Assembly: GCA_002310235.1 (NCBI GenBank)
Contig: DBYO01000020.1
Coordinates: 59,573 to 123,572 of the forward strand
DNA: 64,000 bases
Direction: 5' to 3'
DNA from: Bacteroidales bacterium UBA1184
GTDB taxonomy: Bacteria; Bacteroidota; Bacteroidia; Bacteroidales; ML635J-15
How positions within the stretch are numbered: the stretch's first letter is position 1; every line of letters begins with the position of its first letter. Positions 28,281 through 38,563 of the stretch are shown piece after piece. The notes under the pieces were generated by a model that made no database searches, was not told the DNA's origin, and saw nothing but the letters and a program-made list of their open reading frames with translations. The position numbers and the translations under genes were made by a program.

Positions 28281-31200
28281 ATGAAGAAGTTATTAACATT
28301 TTTCCTTCTTTTTAGTTTGTTGGGCTTCAATGCAAAGGCCTACGACTTCACGGCAATCTGTGCTACAGGACAAACACTAGCATACTCCATTACTTCCGAT
28401 ACCATGCCTTATACAGTGTCGCTTGTAAGAGGTGACGCTTCTTTGTCGGGGGATATTGAAATTCCCGAATCGGTCGAATATAACGATATAGTATATTCGG
28501 TTACTGCTATTGGCGATACAGCGTTTTTTCACGAAAGTTCGATAACCTCGATAACTGTTCCTAATACAGTTACAAGTGTAGGAGAAAGAGCATTTTATGA
28601 TTGCAGAGGAATTCGTGGTCTTGTTTATAATGACAACATTTTAATGTATGTGCCGTATCTTTCGTCGTCGGTAATTTCTGTCCCTGAAGGAATAAAAACG
28701 ATACATCGGGATGCATTTATAGATCATTACAATCTAAGTACCCTTACGATACCGTCTTCGGTAACAGATATTGGCTCTTACTCATTTCAATATTGTACTA
28801 ATTTGTCAACGGTAAATTTTAACGCGATAGACTGCAATGCCACTAGTGCTTTTGTTTCACTAGAATCATTGACTACGCTGAATTTCGCCTCAAATGTGAC
28901 TCGTATATCTGACTCTATCTGCTTTTTTTGTTCTAATTTGGTAGATTTAGTACTTCCTGATAGTTTGACATACATTGGAAAATGTGCATTTTTAAATTGC
29001 GTATTACCTTCGACAATAACAATTCCAGAAAATGTAACATACATTGGTGAAGGCGCGTTCCATCAGTGCACTGGATTATCGACTCTATACTTCAATGCGA
29101 CAAATTGTACGTCTGATTTAATTGAAGGTTCTTCGAGTGCTACTATATTCGGCGGAAGCTCATTATCAACCGTGATTATCGGTGAAAATGTAACCCGTAT
29201 TCCTAATTCATTTTTATGGGCATGTCAAAATGTGCAATCGTTAACAATTCCAGAAAGTACGACAATTATTGGAAATAAAGCGTTTCTGGCTAGCGGGCTT
29301 ACAGAAATAACAATCCCAGAAAATGTAACAGAAATTGGAGGCCTTGCATTCTGGAGTTGCACAAACCTTACTACAGTTAACTACAATGCAATAAACTGTA
29401 CTTCTGCAGGCAGTTCTAGTCAATATATATTCAAAGATTGTTCTGCGCTAACGACCGTGAATATAGGTGAAAATGTAACCAATATCCCTGATTATCTGTT
29501 TTATAAATGTACCGAACTGACATCTGTCACATTTTCTAATTCGGTAACCCGCATTGGTTACCTAACATTTGGCAGTTGTAGTGCACTGCCTTCTGTTACT
29601 TTGGGTAATTCTGTAGCTACTATTGATGATTATGCATTTAGTGGATGCATTATGTTGACAGAACTAACCATAAATTCAGCTCCAAACATTGGCGATTATG
29701 CATTTAGAATTTGCGATAGCATCACAGAAATAAATGCAATGTCAATAACTCCTCCGACTATTAATTCCCTAAGCTTCCCATCAACATTGTATGAGGCCGC
29801 AACGGTTTGGACTCCATGTCCATCGGCTTCAATATACAGAAGTAATAGCCAATGGCGCAGATTCACGCATATTCAGAACGAGCAAACGACCATTTATAAT
29901 ATAGCCGTGCAAACAGCCGATGCTAACATGGGAGATGTTTCTGGCGACGGAGGTTTTACCTGCGATACTGAAGTTACCCTTACAGCAACACCCAACGACG
30001 GCTATCGTTTCCTTTCGTGGAACGACGGCAACGAAGACAATCCAAGGACAATCACAGTCGCCGGTGACAGCTCCTTTGTTGCAAGCTTCAAGGCTGTACA
30101 TACTATCACGGCTTCTGCAGGCGCAGGCGGTATGATAAGTCCGAATGGGGAAGTAACAATAGATGACGGCGCCGACCAGCAGTTCACTATATCGCCAAAC
30201 ACTCAATATCGCATCGTAAGCGTAATAGTTGACGGCACAACAAATGTTACCACTCAGCTGGTAAACGGTGTTTACACATTCGTAAACGTAACAGCCGACC
30301 ATACCATAACAGCGACATTCGAGGAGATACCGTATTATACGATTTCGGTGTCGACAGGCAACCATGGATCAATATCACCAAGCACCGATGTTACTGTCAT
30401 GGAAGGCGAAAACCAGACATTTACGTTTTCAGCGGACGCTTGCTACGAAATAGAGGATGTAAGAGTTGACGGAGCAACAGTAAGGCTCGACGAAAACAAC
30501 ACATATACGTTCACAAACGTAACAGCCAACCATACAGTTGAAGCTACATTTGATATTCTCACTTACACAATTTCCGTAACAGCAAGCGAGCACGGCTCTG
30601 TCACCCACAACGACGAAGAAGGTGATGTTGTAGTGAACTGCGGCGACAGCCAGAGTTTCACAATCGTGGCAGACGACAGCTGCCGATTGGTAAGTGTAAT
30701 GGTTGACGGAGTGAATGTTACCAGTCAACTTGTCAATGGAGTTTACACATTCACCAATGTGACAGCCAACCATACAATAAATGTGACATTCGAGGAAATC
30801 CCGATATATACAATTGCCGTTTCTGCAAACAACGCTGAGTATGGTTCGGTAACAGGTAGCGGAACATATATGGAAGGCACTGATGTTACAATTACAGCCA
30901 CACCAAACAACGATTACCACTTTGTGTCGTGGGATGACAATAACACCGATAATCCGCGTACATTCACGGCGACAAGCGACGGTGTATATGTTGCCAACTT
31001 TGCACGAAACCAGCACACAATCACTGCACTTGCTTCCGATTCAAACTTCGGATCGGTGTCGGGCGGTGGAACATACGATGTAGGAGCCACGGTTACCTTG
31101 ACGGCAATTCCGAATGCTAGTTACCGTTTCTTGTCGTGGAATGACGACAATACCGACAATCCAAGAACTATTGTTGTCGATGGCGACAGCACATTCATTG

Positions 31201-31805
31201 CAAGTTTCAGGGCATTATACACAATAAGCGTAATTGCAAACAACGATGAGGGCGGTTTGGTTTCGGGTAGCGGAATATACGACGAGGGAGCTGAGGTTGT
31301 TATAACTGCAACACCGAATGTCGGCTACTGCTTCATTGAGTGGAACGATGCCAGCACCGACACCTTGCGTACGATTACCGTCACAAGCGACAGCACCTTT
31401 GTAGCCGACTTCAGTGCGACAGCATACCGAGCTGTCGATACCACGGTGACAAGTTACCTTACTCTCGACGAGCATACGTTTTATGCCAGCGGAGTCTATT
31501 CGTATGTAATTCCTTCGGATATGGGCTGCGATACTATTGTTGACCTAACGCTCCAGGTTCTCGATGTGCCCGAGACATACGACATAAGTCCAAATCCTGC
31601 GAAGAGCATAATAAGCATATCGTCGGAGGATTATATATCGGCGGTAGAGATTTATTCTACAACGGGAAAACTTGTCATTCAGAAGCAAATCGATGCAAAT
31701 AGGGCGGAGGTGAACGTCGAGAGGCTTGTCCCGGGAGTTTATTTTGTAAAACTGTTTGGCGAAGACGTTGGACTGCCGTCGGTTAAAAGGTTTGTAAAGG
31801 AATAA
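28281..31805 (+). CDS. BspA-type leucine-rich-repeat surface protein (copy 2)
   Basis: A paralogue of the preceding gene, 1,174 residues from the ATG at 28281 (the frame extends upstream into copy 1, but this ATG gives a proper signal peptide, LLTFFLLFSLLGFNAKAYDF). LRRs run to about residue 490, then InlB-like repeats with the recurring SWNDGNEDNPRTITV and VDGTTNVTTQLVNGVYTF elements, then the type A sorting tail (ISPNPAKSIISISSEDY, VPGVYFVKLF). The C-terminal third is closely similar in DNA sequence to copy 1. Co-transcribed with copy 1; no terminator lies between them. Function inferred: a surface adhesin or scaffold. Confidence 0.88.
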   Translation: MKKLLTFFLLFSLLGFNAKAYDFTAICATGQTLAYSITSDTMPYTVSLVRGDASLSGDIEIPESVEYNDIVYSVTAIGDTAFFHESSITSITVPNTVTSVGERAFYDCRGIRGLVYNDNILMYVPYLSSSVISVPEGIKTIHRDAFIDHYNLSTLTIPSSVTDIGSYSFQYCTNLSTVNFNAIDCNATSAFVSLESLTTLNFASNVTRISDSICFFCSNLVDLVLPDSLTYIGKCAFLNCVLPSTITIPENVTYIGEGAFHQCTGLSTLYFNATNCTSDLIEGSSSATIFGGSSLSTVIIGENVTRIPNSFLWACQNVQSLTIPESTTIIGNKAFLASGLTEITIPENVTEIGGLAFWSCTNLTTVNYNAINCTSAGSSSQYIFKDCSALTTVNIGENVTNIPDYLFYKCTELTSVTFSNSVTRIGYLTFGSCSALPSVTLGNSVATIDDYAFSGCIMLTELTINSAPNIGDYAFRICDSITEINAMSITPPTINSLSFPSTLYEAATVWTPCPSASIYRSNSQWRRFTHIQNEQTTIYNIAVQTADANMGDVSGDGGFTCDTEVTLTATPNDGYRFLSWNDGNEDNPRTITVAGDSSFVASFKAVHTITASAGAGGMISPNGEVTIDDGADQQFTISPNTQYRIVSVIVDGTTNVTTQLVNGVYTFVNVTADHTITATFEEIPYYTISVSTGNHGSISPSTDVTVMEGENQTFTFSADACYEIEDVRVDGATVRLDENNTYTFTNVTANHTVEATFDILTYTISVTASEHGSVTHNDEEGDVVVNCGDSQSFTIVADDSCRLVSVMVDGVNVTSQLVNGVYTFTNVTANHTINVTFEEIPIYTIAVSANNAEYGSVTGSGTYMEGTDVTITATPNNDYHFVSWDDNNTDNPRTFTATSDGVYVANFARNQHTITALASDSNFGSVSGGGTYDVGATVTLTAIPNASYRFLSWNDDNTDNPRTIVVDGDSTFIASFRALYTISVIANNDEGGLVSGSGIYDEGAEVVITATPNVGYCFIEWNDASTDTLRTITVTSDSTFVADFSATAYRAVDTTVTSYLTLDEHTFYASGVYSYVIPSDMGCDTIVDLTLQVLDVPETYDISPNPAKSIISISSEDYISAVEIYSTTGKLVIQKQIDANRAEVNVERLVPGVYFVKLFGEDVGLPSVKRFVKE

Positions 31806-31808
31806 AAA

Positions 31809-31840
31809 TTTGTCTATTTATACCAAATATATTATTTTTG
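31809..31840 (+). promoter_or_regulatory. Promoter of the third BspA-like gene
   Basis: TTTG at 31809-31812, a 20-base spacer and TATTTTTG at 31833-31840, 28 bases before the ATG at 31869. Confidence 0.68.
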
Positions 31841-31868
31841 TCACCCAATATAGATAGAGTTTAAAACA

Positions 31869-34800
31869 ATGAGGAAATTATATATAATACTCCTTCTGTT
31901 AGTTGCTTGCATGGTGACAAATTCGGTATTTGCATACGATTTTTATTCGGTATGTAGCACCGGACAGACATTATACTACAACATTTTGTCCGATACTGAG
32001 CCTTTGTCTGTAGAAGTTACATCATATAATACTTCGTCTCCATATTGGAATAATGGAGGGCCTAGTGGCGACATTGAAATACCAGAATCTGTTACATTTA
32101 ATTCTATAGCATATTCAGTTACATGTATAGGAGATCATGCGTTTGATTTTTGCACAGAAATAACATCTTTAACAATTCCCAGTACAGTAACAAGAATTGG
32201 CAATAATGCGATTTATTATTGCACCGGACTGACTTCAATTACTATTCCGGAAAATGTTACATACATTGATGATTTGGCATTTTCATATTGTATGAATATG
32301 ACCACCGTTTATTTCAATGCAACCAACTGCACCTATATGGGATCTGCAAGTAATCAGGTTTTCAATTATTGTAGAACGCTTGCAACCTTGATTATTGGAG
32401 AAAATGTAACCAATATTCCTGAAAATGCGTTTGCTGGATGTACAAGGTTGGAAACTGTTAATGTCCCAAGTTCAGTTGCAAGCATTGGCAGTAACGCATT
32501 TGGGTCGGTCAAGAATGTTGCATATAGCGGTACTGCTGAAGGTGGCGGATGGGGCGCGCTGACATATAACGGTTATGTTGAGTCACCTCTGGTATATTAT
32601 GACGAGACTAAGACTAAATTAACTGGCTGCTATGCTTCGGCTACATCGGCGGAAGCTTCCAGCACTGTAACAGAAATTGGCAGCTATGCATTTCAGGATT
32701 GTGTGTACTTGAGAAATCTTACCTTGCCAACTTCGGTAACAACTTTGGGCTCTAATGTATTTAATGGTTGCACCTCTCTATTGGCTGTGTATAACGAAGA
32801 TACTTATTTTTATGGCGGTCCGAACAGTACAAGTTATTCAGAATGTATTATACCCGATGGAATAAAAACAATTTATGAATATGCATGTTCCGGCCATTAT
32901 TATATTACTACCCTTACTATTCCGTCGTCGGTAACATACATCGGGCAGCGTGCATTTTCTAATTGCAGCTCATTGGCAACTGTCAACTATAATGCGACAA
33001 ACTGTACTCATGGCGGTAGTGGTACTGGTGCTGCGTTTTATTCATGTTCCAACATTACAACCATAAATATCGGTGATAATGTAGAGGTCATTCCGGAAAA
33101 TATATTTAATGGTTGTAGCGGAGTTACATCGATAACAATGCCAAGTTCTTTGCGTGAAATAGGACAGTTCGCTTTTTATGGTTGCACAGGATTGACATCG
33201 CTAACAATTCCCGAAAATGTAACAAACATTGCTACTTGGGCTTTTTATGGTTGTTCAGGAATTACGACGGTAGATTTCAATGCGGTGAACTGCGGGTATA
33301 TGGGTAGTAATAATTTCCCTGCTCTGCAGGGAGCAAATGCGTTGTCTGTCTTGAATATTGGCGCAAATGTAACTAATATTCCAAATTATGCTTTTTATTT
33401 ATGCGATGGCATCGTAGAAATAAATACAATGGCAATAACACCTCCGAATTCTGGATCTAGCTTCACTTCAACTGTATATGGTGCCGCAACGGTAACAACA
33501 CCATGCCCGGCCGCCGCTGATTATAGGAATCACAGCCAGTGGGGACAGTTTGCCAACATCCAGAACGAACATACAAGCATTTTCAATATCGAAGTTCAGA
33601 CCGAAGATGCAAACAAGGGCGATGTCACTGGTGAGGGAAGTTTTCATTGCGATGAAGAAGTTACACTTACGGCAACTGCCAGCGACGGCTACCGTTTCTT
33701 TTCGTGGGACGACGGCAACGAGGATAACCCGAGGACAGTCATTGTTGGTGGCGACAAAACCTATGTCGCAAGTTTCAAGGCCGTACATACGGTTACAGCA
33801 AGTGCCGGAGATAACGGCTCAATAGATCCGAGCGGCGCCATAACCGTGGATGATGGCTCCAGCCTTCTTTTTACAATCTTGCCAAACTCAGGCTACCGCA
33901 TTGCCAGTGTGATAATTGACGGGACAAACAATGTTACCGCACAGGTCTACAACAATGTATATACATTGGACAATATAACAACCGACCGCACAATCGCAGT
34001 GGAATTCGAGGAAATTCCTATTCATACAATAACAGCGACAGCCAACGAATACGGTACAGTCAGCCCCAGCGGCGACGTTTCGGTGCCCGAAGGTAGCAGC
34101 CAGTCGTTTACATTTGCTCCAAACACAAACTGCCGCCTTGTAAGCGTAGTGGTTGACGGTTCGTCCAATGTCACAGGACAGCTTGTCGACGGCGTATATA
34201 CATTTGTGAACGTAGCGGGCGACCATACCATAGCGGCTACATTTGAGGCGTTACCAACATATACGATTTCGGTATTGGGCGCCAGCCATGGAACAATATC
34301 GCCAAGCAGCGATGTCACTGTCATTGAAGGCGGAAGCCAGACATTTACATTCTCTCCTGACGCTTGCTATGACATAGGGGATGTAAGGGTTGACGGAGCT
34401 ACGGTAAGGCTTGATGCAAACAACTCATATACATTCACAAACGTAACAGCCAACCATACAGTTGAGGCGACCTTTGATATCCATGCATTCACGATTTCCG
34501 TAATTGTAAGCGGTCACGGTTTTGTAACCCACAACGATGAAGACGGTGACGCAGAAGTGAACTGCGGCGACAGCCAGAGCTTCTCAATTACGGCAGCCGA
34601 CAGCAGCCGACTTGTAAGCGTGATAGTTGACGGACAGGATGTTACAAGTCGGCTTGAGGATGGCGTCTACACATTTGCCGATGTAAATGCCGACCATACA
34701 TTAAATGTGATATTCGAGGTAATCCCGCTATATACGTTTACAGTGATGGCAAATAACGACGAGTATGGCACTGTCAGCGGTGGCGGCCAGTATATGGAAG

Positions 34801-35729
34801 GCACGTACGCTGTCATCTCGGCCACACCGAACGACGGCTACCGCTTTGTGTCGTGGGACGACGATGTCGCCACCAACCCGCGTTCGATCAGGGTTATCGG
34901 CAATAGGACTTATGTCGCCATCTTTGAACGGGACCAGAGCACAATCACCGTGCTTCCGGCAGATTCGAGCAACGGCTCTGTTACCGGTGGCGGCACATAC
35001 GATGTCGGTGCCACGGTAACCTTGACAGCAAATCCGAATGCAGGTTTCCGCTTTTTGTCGTGGAATGACGACAATACCGACAACCCAAGGACGATAGTTG
35101 TCGATGGCGACAGCACTTTTGTCGCAAGCTTCAAGGCGATATACACGATCACTGTGCTGGCAAACAACAATGAATACGGAACTGTGTCGGCGGGCGGTAC
35201 GTTCGATGAGGGCGAGGAGGTGACCCTGACAGCGGAACCCAACGCAAGGTACTGCTTCATCGAGTGGAACGATGGCAACACCGACAATCCGCGTACAGTT
35301 ACAGCCACAAGCGACATTACCTACGTAGCCGATTTCAGCAGGACGGCATATCTTGCAATCGACACGACAGCAACAAGCTACCTTACTATTGACAACCATA
35401 CGTTTTATGCAAGCGGAATGTTTTCGTATGTAAGGCCATCGGAATTTGGTTGCGATACAATCGTGAACCTCAATCTTCGCTTACTCGACGAGCCGAAATC
35501 ATGCGACATCAGTCCAAATCCAGCAAAAAACATAATCAATATATCATCTGAGAATTACATATCATTTGTTGAATTCTATTCGCTAGGCGGACGGCTAGTG
35601 TTGCAAAGAGAAGTCAACGCATATCAGACACAGATAAATATCGATGAGCTTGTTTCTGGTATTTATTTTGTAAGAATGTATAGTGAAGATGGGATTTCGC
35701 CAGTGGTTCAAAAATTTGTAAAAGAATAA
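31869..35729 (+). CDS. BspA-type leucine-rich-repeat surface protein (copy 3)
   Basis: The third paralogue, 1,286 residues: signal peptide (YIILLLLVACMVTNSVFAYDF), LRRs to about residue 540, about seven InlB-like repeats and a type A sorting tail (ISPNPAKNIINISSENY, VSGIYFVRMY). It has its own promoter, unlike copy 2. From about 33.6 to 35.4 kb the DNA looks richer in G and C and uses codons such as GGC, AGC and GCC more often than the LRR part, so the repeat block may have a different recent history. The lipoprotein gene 4 bases downstream is probably co-transcribed. The role is presumably adhesion at the cell surface. Confidence 0.88.
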   Translation: MRKLYIILLLLVACMVTNSVFAYDFYSVCSTGQTLYYNILSDTEPLSVEVTSYNTSSPYWNNGGPSGDIEIPESVTFNSIAYSVTCIGDHAFDFCTEITSLTIPSTVTRIGNNAIYYCTGLTSITIPENVTYIDDLAFSYCMNMTTVYFNATNCTYMGSASNQVFNYCRTLATLIIGENVTNIPENAFAGCTRLETVNVPSSVASIGSNAFGSVKNVAYSGTAEGGGWGALTYNGYVESPLVYYDETKTKLTGCYASATSAEASSTVTEIGSYAFQDCVYLRNLTLPTSVTTLGSNVFNGCTSLLAVYNEDTYFYGGPNSTSYSECIIPDGIKTIYEYACSGHYYITTLTIPSSVTYIGQRAFSNCSSLATVNYNATNCTHGGSGTGAAFYSCSNITTINIGDNVEVIPENIFNGCSGVTSITMPSSLREIGQFAFYGCTGLTSLTIPENVTNIATWAFYGCSGITTVDFNAVNCGYMGSNNFPALQGANALSVLNIGANVTNIPNYAFYLCDGIVEINTMAITPPNSGSSFTSTVYGAATVTTPCPAAADYRNHSQWGQFANIQNEHTSIFNIEVQTEDANKGDVTGEGSFHCDEEVTLTATASDGYRFFSWDDGNEDNPRTVIVGGDKTYVASFKAVHTVTASAGDNGSIDPSGAITVDDGSSLLFTILPNSGYRIASVIIDGTNNVTAQVYNNVYTLDNITTDRTIAVEFEEIPIHTITATANEYGTVSPSGDVSVPEGSSQSFTFAPNTNCRLVSVVVDGSSNVTGQLVDGVYTFVNVAGDHTIAATFEALPTYTISVLGASHGTISPSSDVTVIEGGSQTFTFSPDACYDIGDVRVDGATVRLDANNSYTFTNVTANHTVEATFDIHAFTISVIVSGHGFVTHNDEDGDAEVNCGDSQSFSITAADSSRLVSVIVDGQDVTSRLEDGVYTFADVNADHTLNVIFEVIPLYTFTVMANNDEYGTVSGGGQYMEGTYAVISATPNDGYRFVSWDDDVATNPRSIRVIGNRTYVAIFERDQSTITVLPADSSNGSVTGGGTYDVGATVTLTANPNAGFRFLSWNDDNTDNPRTIVVDGDSTFVASFKAIYTITVLANNNEYGTVSAGGTFDEGEEVTLTAEPNARYCFIEWNDGNTDNPRTVTATSDITYVADFSRTAYLAIDTTATSYLTIDNHTFYASGMFSYVRPSEFGCDTIVNLNLRLLDEPKSCDISPNPAKNIINISSENYISFVEFYSLGGRLVLQREVNAYQTQINIDELVSGIYFVRMYSEDGISPVVQKFVKE

Positions 35730-35733
35730 AGTT

Positions 35734-36690
35734 ATGAATATGAAAAAGTATATCGGAATTTTAATTGTTGGAATGGTTCTCTCATTCTTTGCTACATCGT
35801 GCCATAAGGAAGAGGTTGAACTCGATCCTGTAGCAAAAATTGATTTGGAACTTATTCATAGTAACAATATTATTAACAAGGCCGCTGTCACTGAATTCGA
35901 GGCTAGAGTTCTTGTCGAATACGAGTACGATACTGCCGAATATAAATGCACATTTATAAAAAAGTCAAATGGTACTTATATCTACGATATTACCCGTAGT
36001 GATATTGTATATGCAAGTAGGGAAATTCCTTTCCGTATATATGTAGATGCTATTATCGGAAACGAGAGGCTTACCGGAGAGTCGGAAACTAGGACAATTG
36101 GTGTCGAAGATGGTGCTATAATTGTTACGTTTACATTGTGGGCATATATGGGCGGACATATGTATGTCGATTTGGGACTTCCAAGTGGTACGCTTTGGTC
36201 GGTATGCAACATGGGAGCAGACAAACCCGAGGAATTTGGGTCATATTACGCATGGGGCGAAACCTCAACTAAGAGTTCGTACAATTGGAATACTTATAGC
36301 ATTGGCACAGAGTTGGATAGCCTTCCTGTTCTTGATGATGCTCACGATGCAGCCGCTGCAAACTGGGGCTATGGATGGCGCATGCCTTCAAGAGAAGATT
36401 TTGATGAAATTGTCACATATTGTACAAAGGCTTGGACTACCCGCAACAATGTTTACGGTTATTTGATAACAGGTCCTAATGGCAACAGCATGTTCCTTCC
36501 GGCATCTGGCGGTCGTGGCGATGGTAACATCTACGAAAGCGGTTCTTGCGGTTTCTACTGGCTCAACTCTGTTTATACCAGCGATACCCAGTTTGCATGG
36601 GGATTCCTTCTCGATTCCGATTCGTTCAGCGAAACAAGCTACTACCGCATGTATGGACAAACAATAAGACCTGTATGCAATAGGGAATAA
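35734..36690 (+). CDS. FISUMP-domain lipoprotein (1)
   Basis: A 318-residue predicted lipoprotein: a hydrophobic leader ending in the lipobox FATSC, with Cys23 as the lipidated residue. The middle, about 35-140, is beta-rich and unassigned. Residues about 145-316 match the Fibrobacter succinogenes major paralogous domain (FISUMP): YVDLGLPSGTLWSVCNMGA, SYYAWGETSTKSSYNW, GYGWRMPSREDFDEI, FLPASGGRGDG, and the final IRPVCN. The start is 35734, or 35740 two codons on. It follows the third BspA-like gene by 4 bases and ends in a terminator. Function unknown; probably cell-surface. Confidence 0.85.
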   Translation: MNMKKYIGILIVGMVLSFFATSCHKEEVELDPVAKIDLELIHSNNIINKAAVTEFEARVLVEYEYDTAEYKCTFIKKSNGTYIYDITRSDIVYASREIPFRIYVDAIIGNERLTGESETRTIGVEDGAIIVTFTLWAYMGGHMYVDLGLPSGTLWSVCNMGADKPEEFGSYYAWGETSTKSSYNWNTYSIGTELDSLPVLDDAHDAAAANWGYGWRMPSREDFDEIVTYCTKAWTTRNNVYGYLITGPNGNSMFLPASGGRGDGNIYESGSCGFYWLNSVYTSDTQFAWGFLLDSDSFSETSYYRMYGQTIRPVCNRE

Positions 36691-36732
36691 TAAGAATAAT
36701 TTCGTTCGACTATACGTTGTTCTAAAAATACT

Positions 36733-36769
36733 AAAGTGTCTGGATTTCTAATTCAGACACTTTTTTTAA
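36733..36769 (+). terminator. Terminator after FISUMP lipoprotein 1
   Basis: AAAGTGTCTG (36733-36742) pairs with CAGACACTTT (36754-36763) and is followed by a T tract. Confidence 0.88.
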
Positions 36770-36807
36770 TTTTTTCACATTTCCTATTTCTGGTCGAAAA
36801 AAATCAT

Positions 36808-36815
36808 TATATTTG
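36808..36815 (+). promoter_or_regulatory. -7 box upstream of the superoxide dismutase gene
   Basis: TATATTTG matches TAnnTTTG, 26 bases before the ATG at 36842. The -33 region is not a clear match. Confidence 0.5.
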
Positions 36816-36841
36816 TCGAATTAACTATTAATGTCCGACTT

Positions 36842-37444
36842 ATGAAAGAAATTATGCCCGTAAACGGGATTTTTGAAATGCCAGCTTTGCCATTCGAAGC
36901 ATCGGCTTTAAATGGTGTTATAAGCGCAGAAACTTTGTCGTTCCACCACGGAAAACACTTGAAGGCATATGTTGACAATATGAACAAGATGTTGCCAGGT
37001 AGTGGACTCGAAGGCTTGTCGTTGGTAGAAGTTGTAAAGCGTGCCGAAGGCGGTATGTTCAACAATGCCGGTCAGGTGCTCAATCACACTATGTATTTCG
37101 AGCAGTTTGCTGCAAAGCGCGACAACAACAAGCCTGAAGCTAAGCTTATGTCGTTGATTGAAAAGGATTTCGGTTCGTTCGATGCGTTCAAGACCGAGTT
37201 TGCTCAAAAGGGCGTAGGTTTGTTTGGTTCGGGTTGGGTCTGGCTGTCGCTGAATGCCGATGGTAAGTTGGTAATCACGCAGGAACCTAATGCTGAAAAT
37301 CCAGTACGCAAGGGTTTGAAGCCATTGCTGACATTTGATGTATGGGAACACGCCTACTATCTTGATTACCAGAATCGCCGTGCCGACCATCTCGCAGCAT
37401 TGTGGGATATCATCGACTGGAAGGTGATTGAAGGAAGATTGTAG
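36842..37444 (+). CDS. Iron/manganese superoxide dismutase
   Basis: A 200-residue cytoplasmic enzyme that converts superoxide to peroxide and oxygen. The metal ligands are recognisable: His35 in LSFHHGKHLKAYV, His82 in NHTMYFEQF, and Asp166/His170 in DVWEHAYYLDYQN. GLFGSGWVWL is the conserved turn of the C-terminal domain. There is no export signal. The protein is of the iron type or cambialistic; the metal cannot be decided from these motifs alone. A single gene between two FISUMP lipoproteins, giving an obligate or near-anaerobe protection from oxygen. Confidence 0.95.
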   Translation: MKEIMPVNGIFEMPALPFEASALNGVISAETLSFHHGKHLKAYVDNMNKMLPGSGLEGLSLVEVVKRAEGGMFNNAGQVLNHTMYFEQFAAKRDNNKPEAKLMSLIEKDFGSFDAFKTEFAQKGVGLFGSGWVWLSLNADGKLVITQEPNAENPVRKGLKPLLTFDVWEHAYYLDYQNRRADHLAALWDIIDWKVIEGRL

Positions 37445-37497
37445 TTCAGACAAGATTATCAATTAATAGGATTCTAATAATTTAAATGATTTTAACT

Positions 37498-38442
37498 ATG
37501 AAAAAGTTTACGTTTTTATTTTTTGCCATCATTACTATTGCTGGAATGTTGGCTATGAGTGGTTGTAAGAAGACATATACTGTTGTTTTCGATGCAAATG
37601 GAGGTACTGGAACAATGGCGCCTCAAGAATTTACCAGTGGAGAATCACAGGCGCTTACTCACAATGCCTTTTCGTACGAAGGCTACACATTTAACGGTTG
37701 GAACTCCGTCAAGGATGGCACTGGAACAAGTTACACTGATGGACAGGAGATAACCGTCTCCTCCGATATGACATTGTATGCGCAATGGACAAGCAACGGC
37801 ACAAATCCGACTCCATCACCAACGGCATCAAATATGCTTAACGGACACGAGTTCGTTGACCTTGGATTGCCTAGCGGAACAAAATGGGCAACTTGCAACG
37901 TAGGTGCAACAACGCCAGAAGGCTATGGCGATCACTTCGCTTGGGGAGAAACTGCAATCAAGGAAAACTATAACTGGACAACCTATGCTCATAGTAATGG
38001 CGATGACCATAGTCTCACTAAGTATTGTGACGATTCGGATTATGGCAACAATGGTTTTACCGATAATTTGAATATCCTCGAAGCTTCCGACGACGCTGCT
38101 ACAGCTAAATGGGGCGCTGGCTGGAGAATGCCTACCAAGGAAGAAATGCAGGAATTGTACGATAACTGCACCCATGAATATACAAGTCAGAACGGTGTAA
38201 ACGGACGCTTGTTCACAGCAAGCAATGGAAAGTCAATTTTCCTTCCAGCTGCTGGCGGTTATAGCGATAATACTCTTAATAATGCAGGTGCGAATGGATA
38301 CTATTGGTCAAGTACCCTTGCTACCGATAGTCCAGCAGGTGCGTTTAGCCTTTTCTTCTATGATAATTCAGCCTACCATTTGAACGACTTTGAACGTACA
38401 GAAGGCTTAAGTGTGAGACCGGTATGCAAGCCTCAAAATTAA
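37498..38442 (+). CDS. FISUMP-domain lipoprotein (2) with one InlB-type repeat
   Basis: A 314-residue lipoprotein: leader ending in AMSGC with lipidated Cys23. Residues about 27-92 are a Listeria-Bacteroides InlB B-repeat (VVFDANGGTGTMAPQEF through TLYAQW). Residues about 113-312 form a FISUMP domain (FVDLGLPSGTKWATCNVGA, HFAWGETAIKENYNW, GAGWRMPTKEEMQEL, FLPAAGGYSDN, SVRPVC). The ATG at 37498 is preferred over the frame start at 37486 because it gives a clean leader. It is a paralogue of the next gene, and the downstream flanks are also related. Probably surface-exposed; function unknown. Confidence 0.87.
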   Translation: MKKFTFLFFAIITIAGMLAMSGCKKTYTVVFDANGGTGTMAPQEFTSGESQALTHNAFSYEGYTFNGWNSVKDGTGTSYTDGQEITVSSDMTLYAQWTSNGTNPTPSPTASNMLNGHEFVDLGLPSGTKWATCNVGATTPEGYGDHFAWGETAIKENYNWTTYAHSNGDDHSLTKYCDDSDYGNNGFTDNLNILEASDDAATAKWGAGWRMPTKEEMQELYDNCTHEYTSQNGVNGRLFTASNGKSIFLPAAGGYSDNTLNNAGANGYYWSSTLATDSPAGAFSLFFYDNSAYHLNDFERTEGLSVRPVCKPQN

Positions 38443-38481
38443 AAAAAGGATTTACGATTTTAAGTTTTGATTCAATAATCT

Positions 38482-38509
38482 GTAGCGGCGCAAAATATTG
38501 CGCCGCTAC
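38482..38509. terminator. 12-bp perfect hairpin between FISUMP genes
   Basis: GTAGCGGCGCAA (38482-38493) and TTGCGCCGCTAC (38498-38509) flank an AATA loop. A T-rich tract follows, so it probably terminates the upstream gene. An identical copy of the right arm alone is at 39857-39868. Confidence 0.6.
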
Positions 38510-38539
38510 TTGTTTATTTCCATATAATCATTATTTTTG
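38509..38539 (+). promoter_or_regulatory. Promoter of FISUMP lipoprotein 3
   Basis: CTTG at 38509-38512, a 19-base spacer and TATTTTTG at 38532-38539; the -33 box overlaps the hairpin's last base. Confidence 0.55.
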
Positions 38540-38563
38540 CAGAAAATTTAATGGTTTAGTGAT

